A DNA stretch of 51,193 nt from Acetobacteraceae bacterium (GTDB taxonomy: Bacteria > Pseudomonadota > Alphaproteobacteria > Acetobacterales > Acetobacteraceae). Positions 7,864-17,043 of the stretch are shown piece after piece. The notes below the pieces were generated by a model. That model had not been told where the DNA came from and ran no database searches. It saw nothing but the letters and a program-made list of their open reading frames with translations. The first letter of the stretch is position 1. Each line of letters begins with the position of its first letter. The position numbers and the translations under genes are program-made. Location of the stretch: assembly GCA_003164135.1 (NCBI GenBank), contig PLSD01000023.1:1-51193 (forward strand). Reading direction: 5' to 3'.

Positions 7864-10074
7864 TCAGGAAACGGCTTTGCGCTCCCACAGCGCATCAATC
7901 TCGGCGGCCGTGAACTCCAGCTCAACAAGTATGTCCCGCGTCGATTCCCCCAGCAGCGGCGCATGGTTCTCAGTGCCGGCGGAAGACCGCGAGAAGCGGA
8001 TCATGGGCCCAAGCTCCCGCACCTCACCAAACTGCGGATGCAGCGCGGCGCGCACCGTCCCGCTGGCCCGTAAGCTCGGGTCATTCAAAACCACGCGCTC
8101 GTTGTTGCGCAGGCATTCTTCCGCCCACACACCGGCTTTATCCAGCGCCGCGAGCAAACCCGCTGTGTCGTGCCCGCGCACGGCCCCCGCGATCAACCCA
8201 GCCTCCTTGTCACCCCAAGCCAACGGCTCCCCGGCCAGTCCATCCCGCAACCCGAGCACACTCGCCAGGGCAGCCCCAGCCGCCACCCCGCGCACCGCAA
8301 TGGCGACCCAGCCGTCAGCGGTCTCATAGAGCGCCTCAGCCGGGCCGTAGCCGGTCCGCGTCGCATTAAGCGGCTCGGCTCCCTCAAACCGGCCATCCGG
8401 CCGCTGCACAATCTCTGAGAGCAGATAAATACCGGCACTCACCAACGCGCAGTACAGCGTCATGCCCTCACCCGTGCGGGCGCGATGGTACAACGCGGCA
8501 AGCGCGCCAATCGCACCCAGCAGGCCGCCACCGTAATCCACCATCGAGGTGCGGTTCCACAACGGCTCATTGCCCTTGCCGCCGGCACGGTACTCATGCC
8601 CGCACAACGCCTGCATCACCAGGTCGAATCCGGCACGCTCCGCGAGCGGCCCGCTGGAACCATAGGCCGGACTTTCCAGCACGATCAGCTCGGGCTTTGC
8701 CGCATGCAGGCTGGCGGGATCAATCCCCAGCCGCGCGGAAACCCCGGTGCGGAAATTGCTGGTGATAATGTCCGATTTCATGCATATCTTTTTCGCCAGC
8801 GCCAGCCCTTCGGGGTGCTTCAAATCCACCGAAATCGCCCGCTTACCACGACTCACCGGTGACCAGGAACGGAAAATACTGCGGTTCGGGTCACCCGCGG
8901 GTGTCTCAACCTTGATAACTTCGGCACCAAGATCAGCCATCACGAGGGAAGCAAACGGTCCCGCGACAAATGCGCCAAAATCAACCACGCGCACGCCATC
9001 CAGCGGACGCGGCCCCACGCGCTTCGGCGGCCCGCCATACGGCGCCGGCGAAACCTCCATGGTAATCGGCTGGCCCACATGCCTCGTACCGTCCGCATCG
9101 GTCACGATCGTGCCGTTGTACTGAATCTGGGGACTGTCCCAGCACTCGCCCGGCGGCAGCACCGGCTCGGCGGGAAGCCCCAGCGCCCAAATGCGCTCCA
9201 GCAGTTCCGCGCTCGGCTTCTTCGCCACATACTCGGCCAGCAGATCAATATTGCCAAAAAAATTCTTCGGGTCATCGGTCGGCTTGGGCATGCCGCTATC
9301 GTTCGGCAGCACGCTCGGATCATCGATTTCCAACGCCTGATACATGCGGTATTTGGAACCCGCCGCACCAATCACAATATGCACATACACACCGTCCGCA
9401 CAGCGGAAGATCAGCGGATATGGATCTTTTGGCATAACAAATTTCGTATTCGCGGTCGGTTTGTCCACATCGCACCAGAGCCCAGCCGCCCAGGTCAAGG
9501 CGCCTTCGAACAGAGACGTTGAAACAACCTGCCCTTTGCCGCTTCCCTCGCGCTCATAAAGTGCCGCGAACAACCCCGCCAATCCACGGCAAGCCGCACC
9601 GTAATTCGCCGGTGAAAAACTCATCACCAAAGGCCGTTTGGAATAATGCTCGTACGCAAGGCCCGAGCGCGCCTGCACAAGCACATCCGTCGCCGGCCGG
9701 CCCGCATGTTCCGTACCAGCCGGGTATCCTTCGATATTCAGCACAATCAGCCGCGGGTTTTGTGCCGATACAGCACCCGCATCATGGCGGGCAAGACCAG
9801 GATAGTCCTCACCACCAACAATGCAGATATCCGCCCTGGCAACCAGACTGTTTAACGCCGCCACAGAGCGGCCCGCTTCCCGGTCAATTTTACTGCCGCG
9901 CCGCCAGACTTCATGGGCAGGATAGATGGCGCCGAACGGATCACCTTGCGCCGGTTCCACCCGAATGATTTCAGCACCCCACTCGGCAAGGAATTTTGAA
10001 ACCAGTGCCGCGGCCATACCGGCGCCTAAGTCGGCAACTACGATGTCCTTCAGTATCCTCGGCTCGAACGCCAT
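7864..10074 (-). CDS. Tandem-fused class III (CaiB/BaiF) CoA-transferase
   Basis: A 736-residue protein with two complete CaiB/BaiF-type domains, each beginning with the usual VVADLGAGMAAALVSKFLAEWGAE or VVDFGAFVAGPFASLVMADLGAE type of segment. These enzymes move CoA between carboxylic acids. The second half keeps the catalytic aspartate (SMVDYGGGLLGA). In the first half the matching place reads SPANYGAA, with no Asp, so only one active site per chain is expected. I place the start at ATG 10074 (MAFEPRIL) with AAAGGG upstream; the frame stays open to 10125. It follows the RND permease by about 95 bases and precedes the DUF7064-type gene by 71. It may activate the imported acid as its CoA ester. 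Confidence 0.9.
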   Translation of the reverse strand: MAFEPRILKDIVVADLGAGMAAALVSKFLAEWGAEIIRVEPAQGDPFGAIYPAHEVWRRGSKIDREAGRSVAALNSLVARADICIVGGEDYPGLARHDAGAVSAQNPRLIVLNIEGYPAGTEHAGRPATDVLVQARSGLAYEHYSKRPLVMSFSPANYGAACRGLAGLFAALYEREGSGKGQVVSTSLFEGALTWAAGLWCDVDKPTANTKFVMPKDPYPLIFRCADGVYVHIVIGAAGSKYRMYQALEIDDPSVLPNDSGMPKPTDDPKNFFGNIDLLAEYVAKKPSAELLERIWALGLPAEPVLPPGECWDSPQIQYNGTIVTDADGTRHVGQPITMEVSPAPYGGPPKRVGPRPLDGVRVVDFGAFVAGPFASLVMADLGAEVIKVETPAGDPNRSIFRSWSPVSRGKRAISVDLKHPEGLALAKKICMKSDIITSNFRTGVSARLGIDPASLHAAKPELIVLESPAYGSSGPLAERAGFDLVMQALCGHEYRAGGKGNEPLWNRTSMVDYGGGLLGAIGALAALYHRARTGEGMTLYCALVSAGIYLLSEIVQRPDGRFEGAEPLNATRTGYGPAEALYETADGWVAIAVRGVAAGAALASVLGLRDGLAGEPLAWGDKEAGLIAGAVRGHDTAGLLAALDKAGVWAEECLRNNERVVLNDPSLRASGTVRAALHPQFGEVRELGPMIRFSRSSAGTENHAPLLGESTRDILVELEFTAAEIDALWERKAVS

Positions 10075-10169
10075 GGCTATAGCCCTTTCGTCAACGCGAT
10101 GCCCATTACTGTCGTTTCCAAACAAAGCAGATTGGAAAACTCAGTTACTAATTATTACGCCGCTTCCGC

Positions 10170-12638
10170 TTATGGCACTGACAAAGACCGCTTCGCGGAG
10201 TTCTGGCCTTTTTGCCTGGCCGCGATATTAGCTGAGCCAACGGCCTGCGCATCTGCTTGCTTAAAGAGCGACTGCGGCAACAGGAAGTACGCCAGCGACG
10301 GCAGCAGTATCAGCGCACCAAGCATATTCCATACGAACATGAACGAGAGCAGCAGCCCCATATCGGCCTGGAACTTGATCGGTGCGAACACCCACGTCAC
10401 CACACCGGCGGCGAGCGTGAAGCCGGTCAGCAGCACAACTTTGCCCGTAAACAACAACGTCCGATGATAGGCTTCCGACAGGCTAGCGCCCGCTCGCAGC
10501 TGCTTCAGGCAGATGCTTAGAACATACAAAGCATAGTCAACGCCAATGCCCACACCCAGCGCAATCACCGGTAGCGTCGCGACCTTAATGCCTATATGCA
10601 GCCACACCATCAGCGCCTGGCTGAGAATGGAGGTAAGCACCAGTGGCAGCACCGCGCACAGTACCGCGCGCCAGGAACGGAAGGTAATGAAGCAGAAAAT
10701 GATCACCGCCGCGTACACCAGATAGAGCATCTGGTCGTTCGCCTGCTTGATGACGATATTGGTCGCGGCCTCAATGCCCGCATTACCGCCTGCCAGCGAA
10801 ATTTTGAAATCGGTACTCTGATTTTTTGGATCAGCAATAAACTTCTGGATGGTGCCAACCACGGCATTCAGCGTTGCTGCCTTATGGTCGACCAGCGAGA
10901 CATAAAGCGGCAGGAAACTGCAATCCTGATTCACCAGCCGTCGCGGCGAGTACACGATGTAATCGTTCATCGTCAGATCAAGCGCTGCCCATTTAGGCGC
11001 GTTCTCGGTCAATAGCATGGTTGCCATGGCGGCAAAGGATGCCATCGACTCGGTGGATTTCACGTCGCGCATCTGGTCTAATTGCCATTCCAGCGCATCG
11101 ATCGTGGAAATAGTCTTATAATCCGTGCAAGCGCCCGGCGGCGTATCCACCATCACCACTAGCACGTCACTGCCCGTGACATAATGGCCCAGGATGTATG
11201 CATTATCCTTGTTGTACTGCGACGCCTGCCGCAACTCGGGCGCACCTTGGTTCAAATCACCCACCTGCACGCCACGGCCAACATACCAGCCAACGCAACC
11301 AAGGATCACAGCAACGCAAATCGCAAGCGTCGCATAACGGCGCTGCGTGAACAGATCCAAAAAATTCCAAAGTGGATGCGAAACGCGGCCGTGCTCTTCG
11401 GACAGTTCGGTCCGCATGCTACGCACCGCCGCCTTACGGCTGACACCGGTGTAGCTCAACAGCATCGGCAGCATGATCAGGTTGGTAAAGATCAGGATCC
11501 CGACGCCCAGACTGGCAATCAACGCCAGTTCACGGATGGCCTCGATCTTAATCGTCATCAGCACGGCAAAGCTGGCCGCGTCGCAGGTGAGGGCTGCGAA
11601 CCCAGCCAGGAACAACCGGCGGAACGTATAGCGCGCGGCAATGAGCGGGTGCGTGCCGCGGCCAATGTCCTGCATCACGCCGTTCATCTTCTGCGCGCCA
11701 TGGCTCATGCCTATTGCAAACACCAGGAAGGGAACCAGCACCGAATAGGGGTTGAGGTCGAAGCCCAGCAGCGGCAGCAAACCCATCTGCCAGGTCACAG
11801 CCACAAGCGACGCCGTCACCACCAGCAATGTGCTGCGGACGCAGCGCGTGTACCAGTACAAGGCGCAGGTTGCGATGAGAATGGAGACGGCAAAGAACGC
11901 GAGAATTTCATTGATGCCGTTGATCATGTCGCCAACGACCATGGCGAAGCCAACGATATGCAGCGTCACACCCTGCGTCGCGTACTGGTCGCGGATCTGG
12001 TTAAGGTCACGCGCCAGCTCGCCGTAGTTCAGCGGCTTGCCGGTGAGATTGTCGTTCTCCATCAACGGCACGTAGATCATGCTCGAAGTGAAGTCCGGGC
12101 TGACAATCTGCCCGATCTGTCCGGTTTTCTCAATATTCTGCCGGATGATTTCAAGTTGCGCCGGGCTACCGTCATAGGTCTCACTATTAATGACCGGCCC
12201 ACCCTCCAATCCATCGGGCGTCACCGCCAGCCAGCGTGTCAACGGCGTCCAGAGCGAGGTCATATAGCCTCTGTCGACGCCCGGCAGCAGGAAGACCTGG
12301 TCGTTGATCTTCTCCAGCACGGAGATGTAATGCGGGTCGATAATCGTGCCCTTGTTAGCGGTCACCACAATGCGGATTGCATTGCCCTGGCTCTGCAGCA
12401 CATCATAATGGTTGATGAAGTTGACAATGAACGCCTGATGCGTCGGAATCATTTTCTCGAAGCTGGCGTTCAGCTTTGTCTGCGTCGCCGAGAAGCCAAA
12501 AAACAGGGTCGCCAGCAGGCACATCAAAAGAATCACCGGCCGGTGATTGAACAGCAGCCCTTCGAGGAACGAGCCTGACTTCTGGTCAAATTGCGTGATA
12601 TCAGCAATGACGGGTGATGGATCGGTATTAATGGCCAC
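10170..12638 (-). CDS. RND/MMPL-superfamily inner-membrane permease
   Basis: An 822-residue RND permease with the two-fold repeat of the family: one membrane helix near residues 33-50, a periplasmic loop of about 180 residues, a five-helix bundle, then a second copy ending with ALGVGIGVDYALYVL and LLLSFMFVWNMLGALILLPSLAYFLLP. It resembles the MMPL/HpnN/sterol-transporter type more than the tripartite AcrB type. I take GTG 12638 as start, with GGGGAAA just upstream, 14 bases after the YCF48 gene. It is encoded with YCF48, DUF1329 and DUF1302 proteins, a set I know to recur near genes for degradation of steroids, terpenes and other hydrophobic compounds, so it probably moves the substrate across the envelope. 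Direction is not known. Confidence 0.9.
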   Translation of the reverse strand: MAINTDPSPVIADITQFDQKSGSFLEGLLFNHRPVILLMCLLATLFFGFSATQTKLNASFEKMIPTHQAFIVNFINHYDVLQSQGNAIRIVVTANKGTIIDPHYISVLEKINDQVFLLPGVDRGYMTSLWTPLTRWLAVTPDGLEGGPVINSETYDGSPAQLEIIRQNIEKTGQIGQIVSPDFTSSMIYVPLMENDNLTGKPLNYGELARDLNQIRDQYATQGVTLHIVGFAMVVGDMINGINEILAFFAVSILIATCALYWYTRCVRSTLLVVTASLVAVTWQMGLLPLLGFDLNPYSVLVPFLVFAIGMSHGAQKMNGVMQDIGRGTHPLIAARYTFRRLFLAGFAALTCDAASFAVLMTIKIEAIRELALIASLGVGILIFTNLIMLPMLLSYTGVSRKAAVRSMRTELSEEHGRVSHPLWNFLDLFTQRRYATLAICVAVILGCVGWYVGRGVQVGDLNQGAPELRQASQYNKDNAYILGHYVTGSDVLVVMVDTPPGACTDYKTISTIDALEWQLDQMRDVKSTESMASFAAMATMLLTENAPKWAALDLTMNDYIVYSPRRLVNQDCSFLPLYVSLVDHKAATLNAVVGTIQKFIADPKNQSTDFKISLAGGNAGIEAATNIVIKQANDQMLYLVYAAVIIFCFITFRSWRAVLCAVLPLVLTSILSQALMVWLHIGIKVATLPVIALGVGIGVDYALYVLSICLKQLRAGASLSEAYHRTLLFTGKVVLLTGFTLAAGVVTWVFAPIKFQADMGLLLSFMFVWNMLGALILLPSLAYFLLPQSLFKQADAQAVGSANIAARQKGQNSAKRSLSVP

Positions 12639-12652
12639 GGAATTTCCCCGTT

Positions 12653-13771
12653 CTAGTTCTGGCTGAAGTCTTGGGCAGGAATACGCAGCACGCCGAGATT
12701 GCCGACGGCGATAACATCACCGTTCTCGGCCGGAACAAAATCGAAAATTGCCATCGGCTGAGCCTGCGGCAGCGCGGTAAAGCTATGCGCATGGTCCCGC
12801 GAAACGTAGATGACACCCGCTTCATTGGCAACGGCGATAGCGCCTGAGCTGAGCGTCCGGGCCGCCAGCAGGTTCGCCTCGGAATCAAACTGTTTCACTA
12901 CCTGCCAGGTCTTACCGTTGTCATCGCTGCGGTAGGCCTGTCCGGCAACACCGAACACGAGGACACCGTTATCGCCGGTCGCCAGGGCACCGAACATCGT
13001 CGCATCGGTCGGCGCGATAGTCATGGGAAAACTATTGCCGCCATCGGTGGAAACAAAAACATTCCCCGCTTCACCGGCGATGTACAGGTTAGAACCAACC
13101 GTCGCAATATCATACAGATTCTGGCTGATCGGATCACCGATATGCAGACTGCAGTCCTGCCAGGTCTTTCCACCGTCCGTGGTCTTCATCGCCAGGCGGT
13201 ATCCACCGACGATAATCGCATCATTCGCGTCTTCGGCCAGAACGGAAAGAAACGGCTTATCCGCTCCTGCCGCCACGAAAATATTTGCACGATGCAACGC
13301 GTGCTGCGCGGCGGCCGAATTAGGATCTTGCGCCACCGCCTGGTTTGCCGCGTCAAGCGTCAACTGGTTCGCCTGAATGCCGTTCAACTGCTCCTGCCAA
13401 GTGGCACCAGCGTCTGATGTGTGCAGAATCACGCCGTAATGGCCCGCCGCCCAGCCTTGCGTGGGTGTCGCGAAACCAACCGCCGTCAGCAGCACGCTAA
13501 CCGGCACGCTCGCCTGCGTCCACGTCTGACCATTGTCGTCGGAATAGATAATCACGCCATGCTCGCCAACAGCCACCAGGCGGTTACCGGCTCTCGTAAT
13601 CGCGATCAAATTAACCCTATCTGGCGCCTTGGCTGCAATTGCCGGCGTGTCCAGAGGCCTGGCGCCTGTCGGCGCCGGATTATCAGCCCAAAGCGGCACC
13701 GAGATCAACGAGCACAACAAGCCTAAAATTACAGTAAAATGGCGGCGTATTGGCATATCTATCGTACTCAT
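12653..13771 (-). CDS. Exported YCF48/BNR-repeat beta-propeller protein
   Basis: A 372-residue protein with a Sec-type signal peptide (charged MPIRRH, hydrophobic FTVILGLLCSLISV, cleavage after LWA) and a series of Asp-box repeats: DNGQTW, DAGATW, DGGKTW, DGGNSF and DNGKTW. These repeats mark the YCF48/photosystem-II-assembly-factor propeller fold. In non-photosynthetic bacteria such proteins accompany RND permeases and DUF1302/DUF1329 proteins and presumably act as periplasmic partners. Two starts are possible, 13771 and 13756; the second gives the more normal signal peptide. A terminator-like hairpin lies in the 109-base gap upstream. Confidence 0.9.
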   Translation of the reverse strand: MSTIDMPIRRHFTVILGLLCSLISVPLWADNPAPTGARPLDTPAIAAKAPDRVNLIAITRAGNRLVAVGEHGVIIYSDDNGQTWTQASVPVSVLLTAVGFATPTQGWAAGHYGVILHTSDAGATWQEQLNGIQANQLTLDAANQAVAQDPNSAAAQHALHRANIFVAAGADKPFLSVLAEDANDAIIVGGYRLAMKTTDGGKTWQDCSLHIGDPISQNLYDIATVGSNLYIAGEAGNVFVSTDGGNSFPMTIAPTDATMFGALATGDNGVLVFGVAGQAYRSDDNGKTWQVVKQFDSEANLLAARTLSSGAIAVANEAGVIYVSRDHAHSFTALPQAQPMAIFDFVPAENGDVIAVGNLGVLRIPAQDFSQN

Positions 13772-13793
13772 TTCACCGATCGCAAACGCACTA

Positions 13794-13845
13794 GGCTAAA
13801 AAATAAGTGGTGTGCCCCAAACAAAACCCCTGTTTGAGGCACACC
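13794..13845 (-). terminator. Internal terminator or attenuator of the transport operon
   Basis: On the minus strand, GGTGTGCC pairs with GGCACACC (13809-13816 with 13838-13845), extended by CAAACA/TGTTTG with one mismatch. It is followed by CACTTATTTTTTAG, a U-rich tract. It sits after the DUF1329 stop and before the YCF48 start, so it should reduce transcription of the permease and enzyme genes relative to the two upstream envelope genes. Confidence 0.8.
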
Positions 13846-13880
13846 GCTGGTTAGACTATCGCTCGGAAGCAATAACTCTT

Positions 13881-15296
13881 TTAGTATTCTCCCGCCGCCG
13901 CCATGGCTTGCGGATTGAACGTGCTGTCCGGAATCGGTGTCAGCAGGTACGGCTGGTCATACGGCGGCGTGTTCCAGGGGGCCTGCACGGTAACATAGTC
14001 GCCAGACTGGAAATTGTAGAACGCCGGCGTCCCCATTGAAACAGCGGGAATATCCGGCCGGTTTTCGTTGAAGACATGCACAACACGGAGCTGGTTGCCC
14101 TGCGCATCAAAGGAGTCCGTCGCCGCGATGGTCCAGGTATCCTCGTCAACATAGAACACGCGGTGCGGCAGCACGTTACGCGCACCGGCATGCAGTGTGG
14201 CGTCAACCACCCACACGCGGTGCAGTTCCCAACGCACCAGGTCTGGATTGATGAAGTTCTTCCCGTGCGCCTCTTGCGGAGTCGCATTCCACAGCTTGTT
14301 GTTGTTGTAGGGGATATACATCTCCTTCTTGCCCAGGCACTTCCAGTCATAACGGTCCTGCGAGCCGTACCAACCATAGCTTTCGTCATAGTTGATAAGG
14401 TCGTTGGCCTGCGTTTCCGGCGTGTCGTACTGCAGTTCCGGGGCGCGGCGAACGCGCCCTTGCCCGACGAGATACTCCCAGATCTTGACCGGATTTTCGA
14501 GCTGATTCGTTGTGTTCAGTTCCAGGTAGCTCTGGCCCTTTGACTGCGGCGGCGCGAACACCGGGCCAAGGAAGTTACGCAGCTGCCCCTTGTGCGGCCC
14601 GCTATCGAACGAGGCAGCATCCCCGCCGGGGAAGTAGTACGGGCAGGACTGATTCACACGATCACCCGTGGCCAGCACCAGCTGACCATTGACCATCGTG
14701 TAAATGCTGAGATTACGCGTCTGGTACGGACCGAACCACCGGAAGGAATGGTTCTGGATAATCTGCGCGCCGGCTTCGCTCGCGTCATTCGGGTCCGGGA
14801 TCGGGAACGGGATGGCGCCATAGGCGTTGGTGACGCCAAAGCGCGAACCACCTGGGGCCGGCTGCGCACCCGTCACGTTCTTATAGGCGTTGTCATACAC
14901 TTCCTGCGTGGCAATCGCGGGACGATGGGTCGGATACACATCGATCCGGAAGTCCGGATACTTCTGCATCATCGCCACCGTACCAGGGGTCAGTCTGTCC
15001 TTGTACTGGTCCGCATTGGCGGCATTGATGCTGACAATCTTCGCGTCGCTGGCGAAAAAATCCGGCAGAATGCCCCACGGGCCGCTACCCTCTAGCGGCA
15101 GGTTCTCACCGGTCCATGCCGGGATCGAACCATCCGCATTGCCGGCGCGCTCGGCGCCGACCGGGGTCAGTTCACTCTTGAGCCGATCGGCATCCGCCGT
15201 CGTCAGCGCCGCGCGCGCTTTCTGCGGCAACCCAATCCCCGCGCTCACCGCCGCCGCGCTGGCGGCACTCATCAAACCAAAACTTCTTCTTTTCAT
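13881..15296 (-). CDS. DUF1329 periplasmic protein with Tat-type signal
   Basis: A 471-residue DUF1329 protein, a large LolA/LppX-like fold thought to carry lipid-like ligands in the periplasm. The N-terminus MKRRSFGLMSAASAAAVSAG has a twin-arginine RRxF motif, a weakly hydrophobic core and an ARA cleavage site, so Tat export is likely. Family features follow: LTPVGAERAGNADGSIPAWTG at the start of the mature protein, tryptophan- and tyrosine-rich strands, and the RVWVVDATLHAGARNVLPHRVFYVDEDTW region. I set the start at ATG 15296; the frame is open to 15398 but lacks a ribosome site there. It is 19 bases after the DUF1302 gene. Together they are the standard outer-membrane/periplasm pair of this transport system. 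Confidence 0.93.
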   Translation of the reverse strand: MKRRSFGLMSAASAAAVSAGIGLPQKARAALTTADADRLKSELTPVGAERAGNADGSIPAWTGENLPLEGSGPWGILPDFFASDAKIVSINAANADQYKDRLTPGTVAMMQKYPDFRIDVYPTHRPAIATQEVYDNAYKNVTGAQPAPGGSRFGVTNAYGAIPFPIPDPNDASEAGAQIIQNHSFRWFGPYQTRNLSIYTMVNGQLVLATGDRVNQSCPYYFPGGDAASFDSGPHKGQLRNFLGPVFAPPQSKGQSYLELNTTNQLENPVKIWEYLVGQGRVRRAPELQYDTPETQANDLINYDESYGWYGSQDRYDWKCLGKKEMYIPYNNNKLWNATPQEAHGKNFINPDLVRWELHRVWVVDATLHAGARNVLPHRVFYVDEDTWTIAATDSFDAQGNQLRVVHVFNENRPDIPAVSMGTPAFYNFQSGDYVTVQAPWNTPPYDQPYLLTPIPDSTFNPQAMAAAGEY

Positions 15297-15315
15297 GGTT
15301 GTTTTTCCCTGAGTC

Positions 15316-17043
15316 TTAGAATGTGTGTGTAAGGTTAAGGCCGACCCAGCCACGATCGGCGTCGCCGTTGAGCCCGGCTTGCCCAAGATAGCTGGCATTG
15401 GGGGCGCCGAGATAATCCTCGTACGTCACTTCCGCGGTCCAGGTCTGCTTGTAAACCGCCTGAACACTCACGGTGACATGGCCAACACCATTGTTTTCCC
15501 CGCCGGTGCCATCATACTGTGAGCGGTTAAATAGCCCCATACCGAAACCGATCGGGAAGTTCCACTGCACGTTCGGCACCGCAGCAAAGAAGTAAGTCGG
15601 CGTCAACTGGAACGCAATCTGAGCAGCAGTTGCCTCGCGGCCCGGCGACACGAGTGCCTTATTTCTTGTTACCCCAAGCACATTGTTCATCACGACTTCA
15701 CCCAGGAATGACAATCCACCCGGATCAAGCGGCAGCGGCGGCGATTCATACAGCGTCGAGATCTGCTCGTTCAGCACCTTGCCAACCGCCCAGGACGGAG
15801 AACCGTTAGCGTTCGAAGGATAACTTGTAAACGCAGGAACGCTGTCCAAAGGCGCGTTCGGACGGTACGAAATTTCACCCGCAACATTTGCTGGACCAAC
15901 CGTGGTGGAAGCCGAAACACCGTACAGTTGCAGATCCCGCGGATAGATCAGCCAATAGCTCGCGGCATTTTCAGAGTTGGACCCCACACCCTTCGTCGGA
16001 TTAGGCAATCCCTCCAAAAGCGTTGGTGCCTTGGAGTCATAGCGCAGAGCATAACCAGCAACATCCCAGTTACCCAGGGTCGCCTGCAACGAGACACCGA
16101 ACTGGCCGTTATCAATCGGCGGCCGGTTGTCTTTGACCCGGAACGCAGCAATGGCCTGCGGCGGATAGCCATAAACCTGCCCGATCAGGTAGCGTTGACC
16201 GCCTTTGTCCAGAACGTCGGCGCTGCTGAAATACGAGCCAACACCATTCAGGTTATCCGGTGCCCACTCCGACTGGTAATAGGCCTGAATTGTGTATGTG
16301 GCGTTCGGCTGATAGGTGACAACCGCCTGCGCCGTCGGCAGGAACACCTGCGAGGCCAATGCGTTCGGGTTGTTCTGCGCGAACTGAACGTCAATCGGCG
16401 CCATCGCGGCGGAAATGCCGTCGCCGGCAATCAACAGGCTCTGCCCCCAGAGCAGTGTCTGGCGGCCAACTTTAACGGTGATTTCCTGCTGGTTATTCGC
16501 GCCAAAATACTGCGAACCATACACGAAGGCATCCAGCAGCTTGGCATTCTCGCCGTTCTGGTTACGCGTCGCACTGGTGAAGTCTTGGTAATTCGTAATC
16601 GAGATCGGGTTGACCGTACCCGGCGAATCATTCTGGTTCTTTTGCAGATAAACGGTGTTGAGATACGCTTCACCACTGACATGGAAGCCGTAATTGCCGT
16701 ATTTCACGTCAAAAATCGGGGTGACTTCAAATTCGTTGGAAACAAGGCCATGCTGGAAATTGCGGTCGCCGTCGTCCGTGTTCGGGTCTGCTAGAATGAC
16801 CTTGGACGGATTGTTAACACGGAAAATATTGGAATACCCAACCGTTGTATCGAGGTTGATTTCCAACTCGTTGCCATCATACTGGCCGTTGTAAAAGCTG
16901 TACGCATGTGCAGCATGCGGCGCCGACAACGCGAGTACACCCGCGGCCGTGCCAACCAGCATCAGCGACGAGAGATGCGCATAGCGCGGCGGAATGCTCG
17001 ACATAAGCCGCCGTTTTAAAATTGTTACGTCTTTTGTTTTCAT
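15316..17043 (-). CDS. DUF1302 outer-membrane beta-barrel protein
   Basis: A 575-residue DUF1302 family protein. A long positively charged N-region leads to the hydrophobic segment LMLVGTAAGVLALSA and a cleavage site after AHA. The mature part is rich in alternating aromatic strands and ends in LNLTHTF, with the C-terminal phenylalanine that signals outer-membrane barrel assembly. The ribosome site GGAAGGG precedes ATG 17043. It is the first gene of the long minus-strand operon and the likely surface entry or exit channel for the hydrophobic substrate. DUF1302 proteins are known to occur with DUF1329 and RND partners; their ligands have mostly not been determined. Confidence 0.92.
   Translation of the reverse strand: MKTKDVTILKRRLMSSIPPRYAHLSSLMLVGTAAGVLALSAPHAAHAYSFYNGQYDGNELEINLDTTVGYSNIFRVNNPSKVILADPNTDDGDRNFQHGLVSNEFEVTPIFDVKYGNYGFHVSGEAYLNTVYLQKNQNDSPGTVNPISITNYQDFTSATRNQNGENAKLLDAFVYGSQYFGANNQQEITVKVGRQTLLWGQSLLIAGDGISAAMAPIDVQFAQNNPNALASQVFLPTAQAVVTYQPNATYTIQAYYQSEWAPDNLNGVGSYFSSADVLDKGGQRYLIGQVYGYPPQAIAAFRVKDNRPPIDNGQFGVSLQATLGNWDVAGYALRYDSKAPTLLEGLPNPTKGVGSNSENAASYWLIYPRDLQLYGVSASTTVGPANVAGEISYRPNAPLDSVPAFTSYPSNANGSPSWAVGKVLNEQISTLYESPPLPLDPGGLSFLGEVVMNNVLGVTRNKALVSPGREATAAQIAFQLTPTYFFAAVPNVQWNFPIGFGMGLFNRSQYDGTGGENNGVGHVTVSVQAVYKQTWTAEVTYEDYLGAPNASYLGQAGLNGDADRGWVGLNLTHTF

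Noticed and set aside
7864..10074. Two separate CoA-transferase genes joined by sequencing error
   Set aside because: The frame is continuous through the junction with a normal linker, and fused forms of this length are known in the family.
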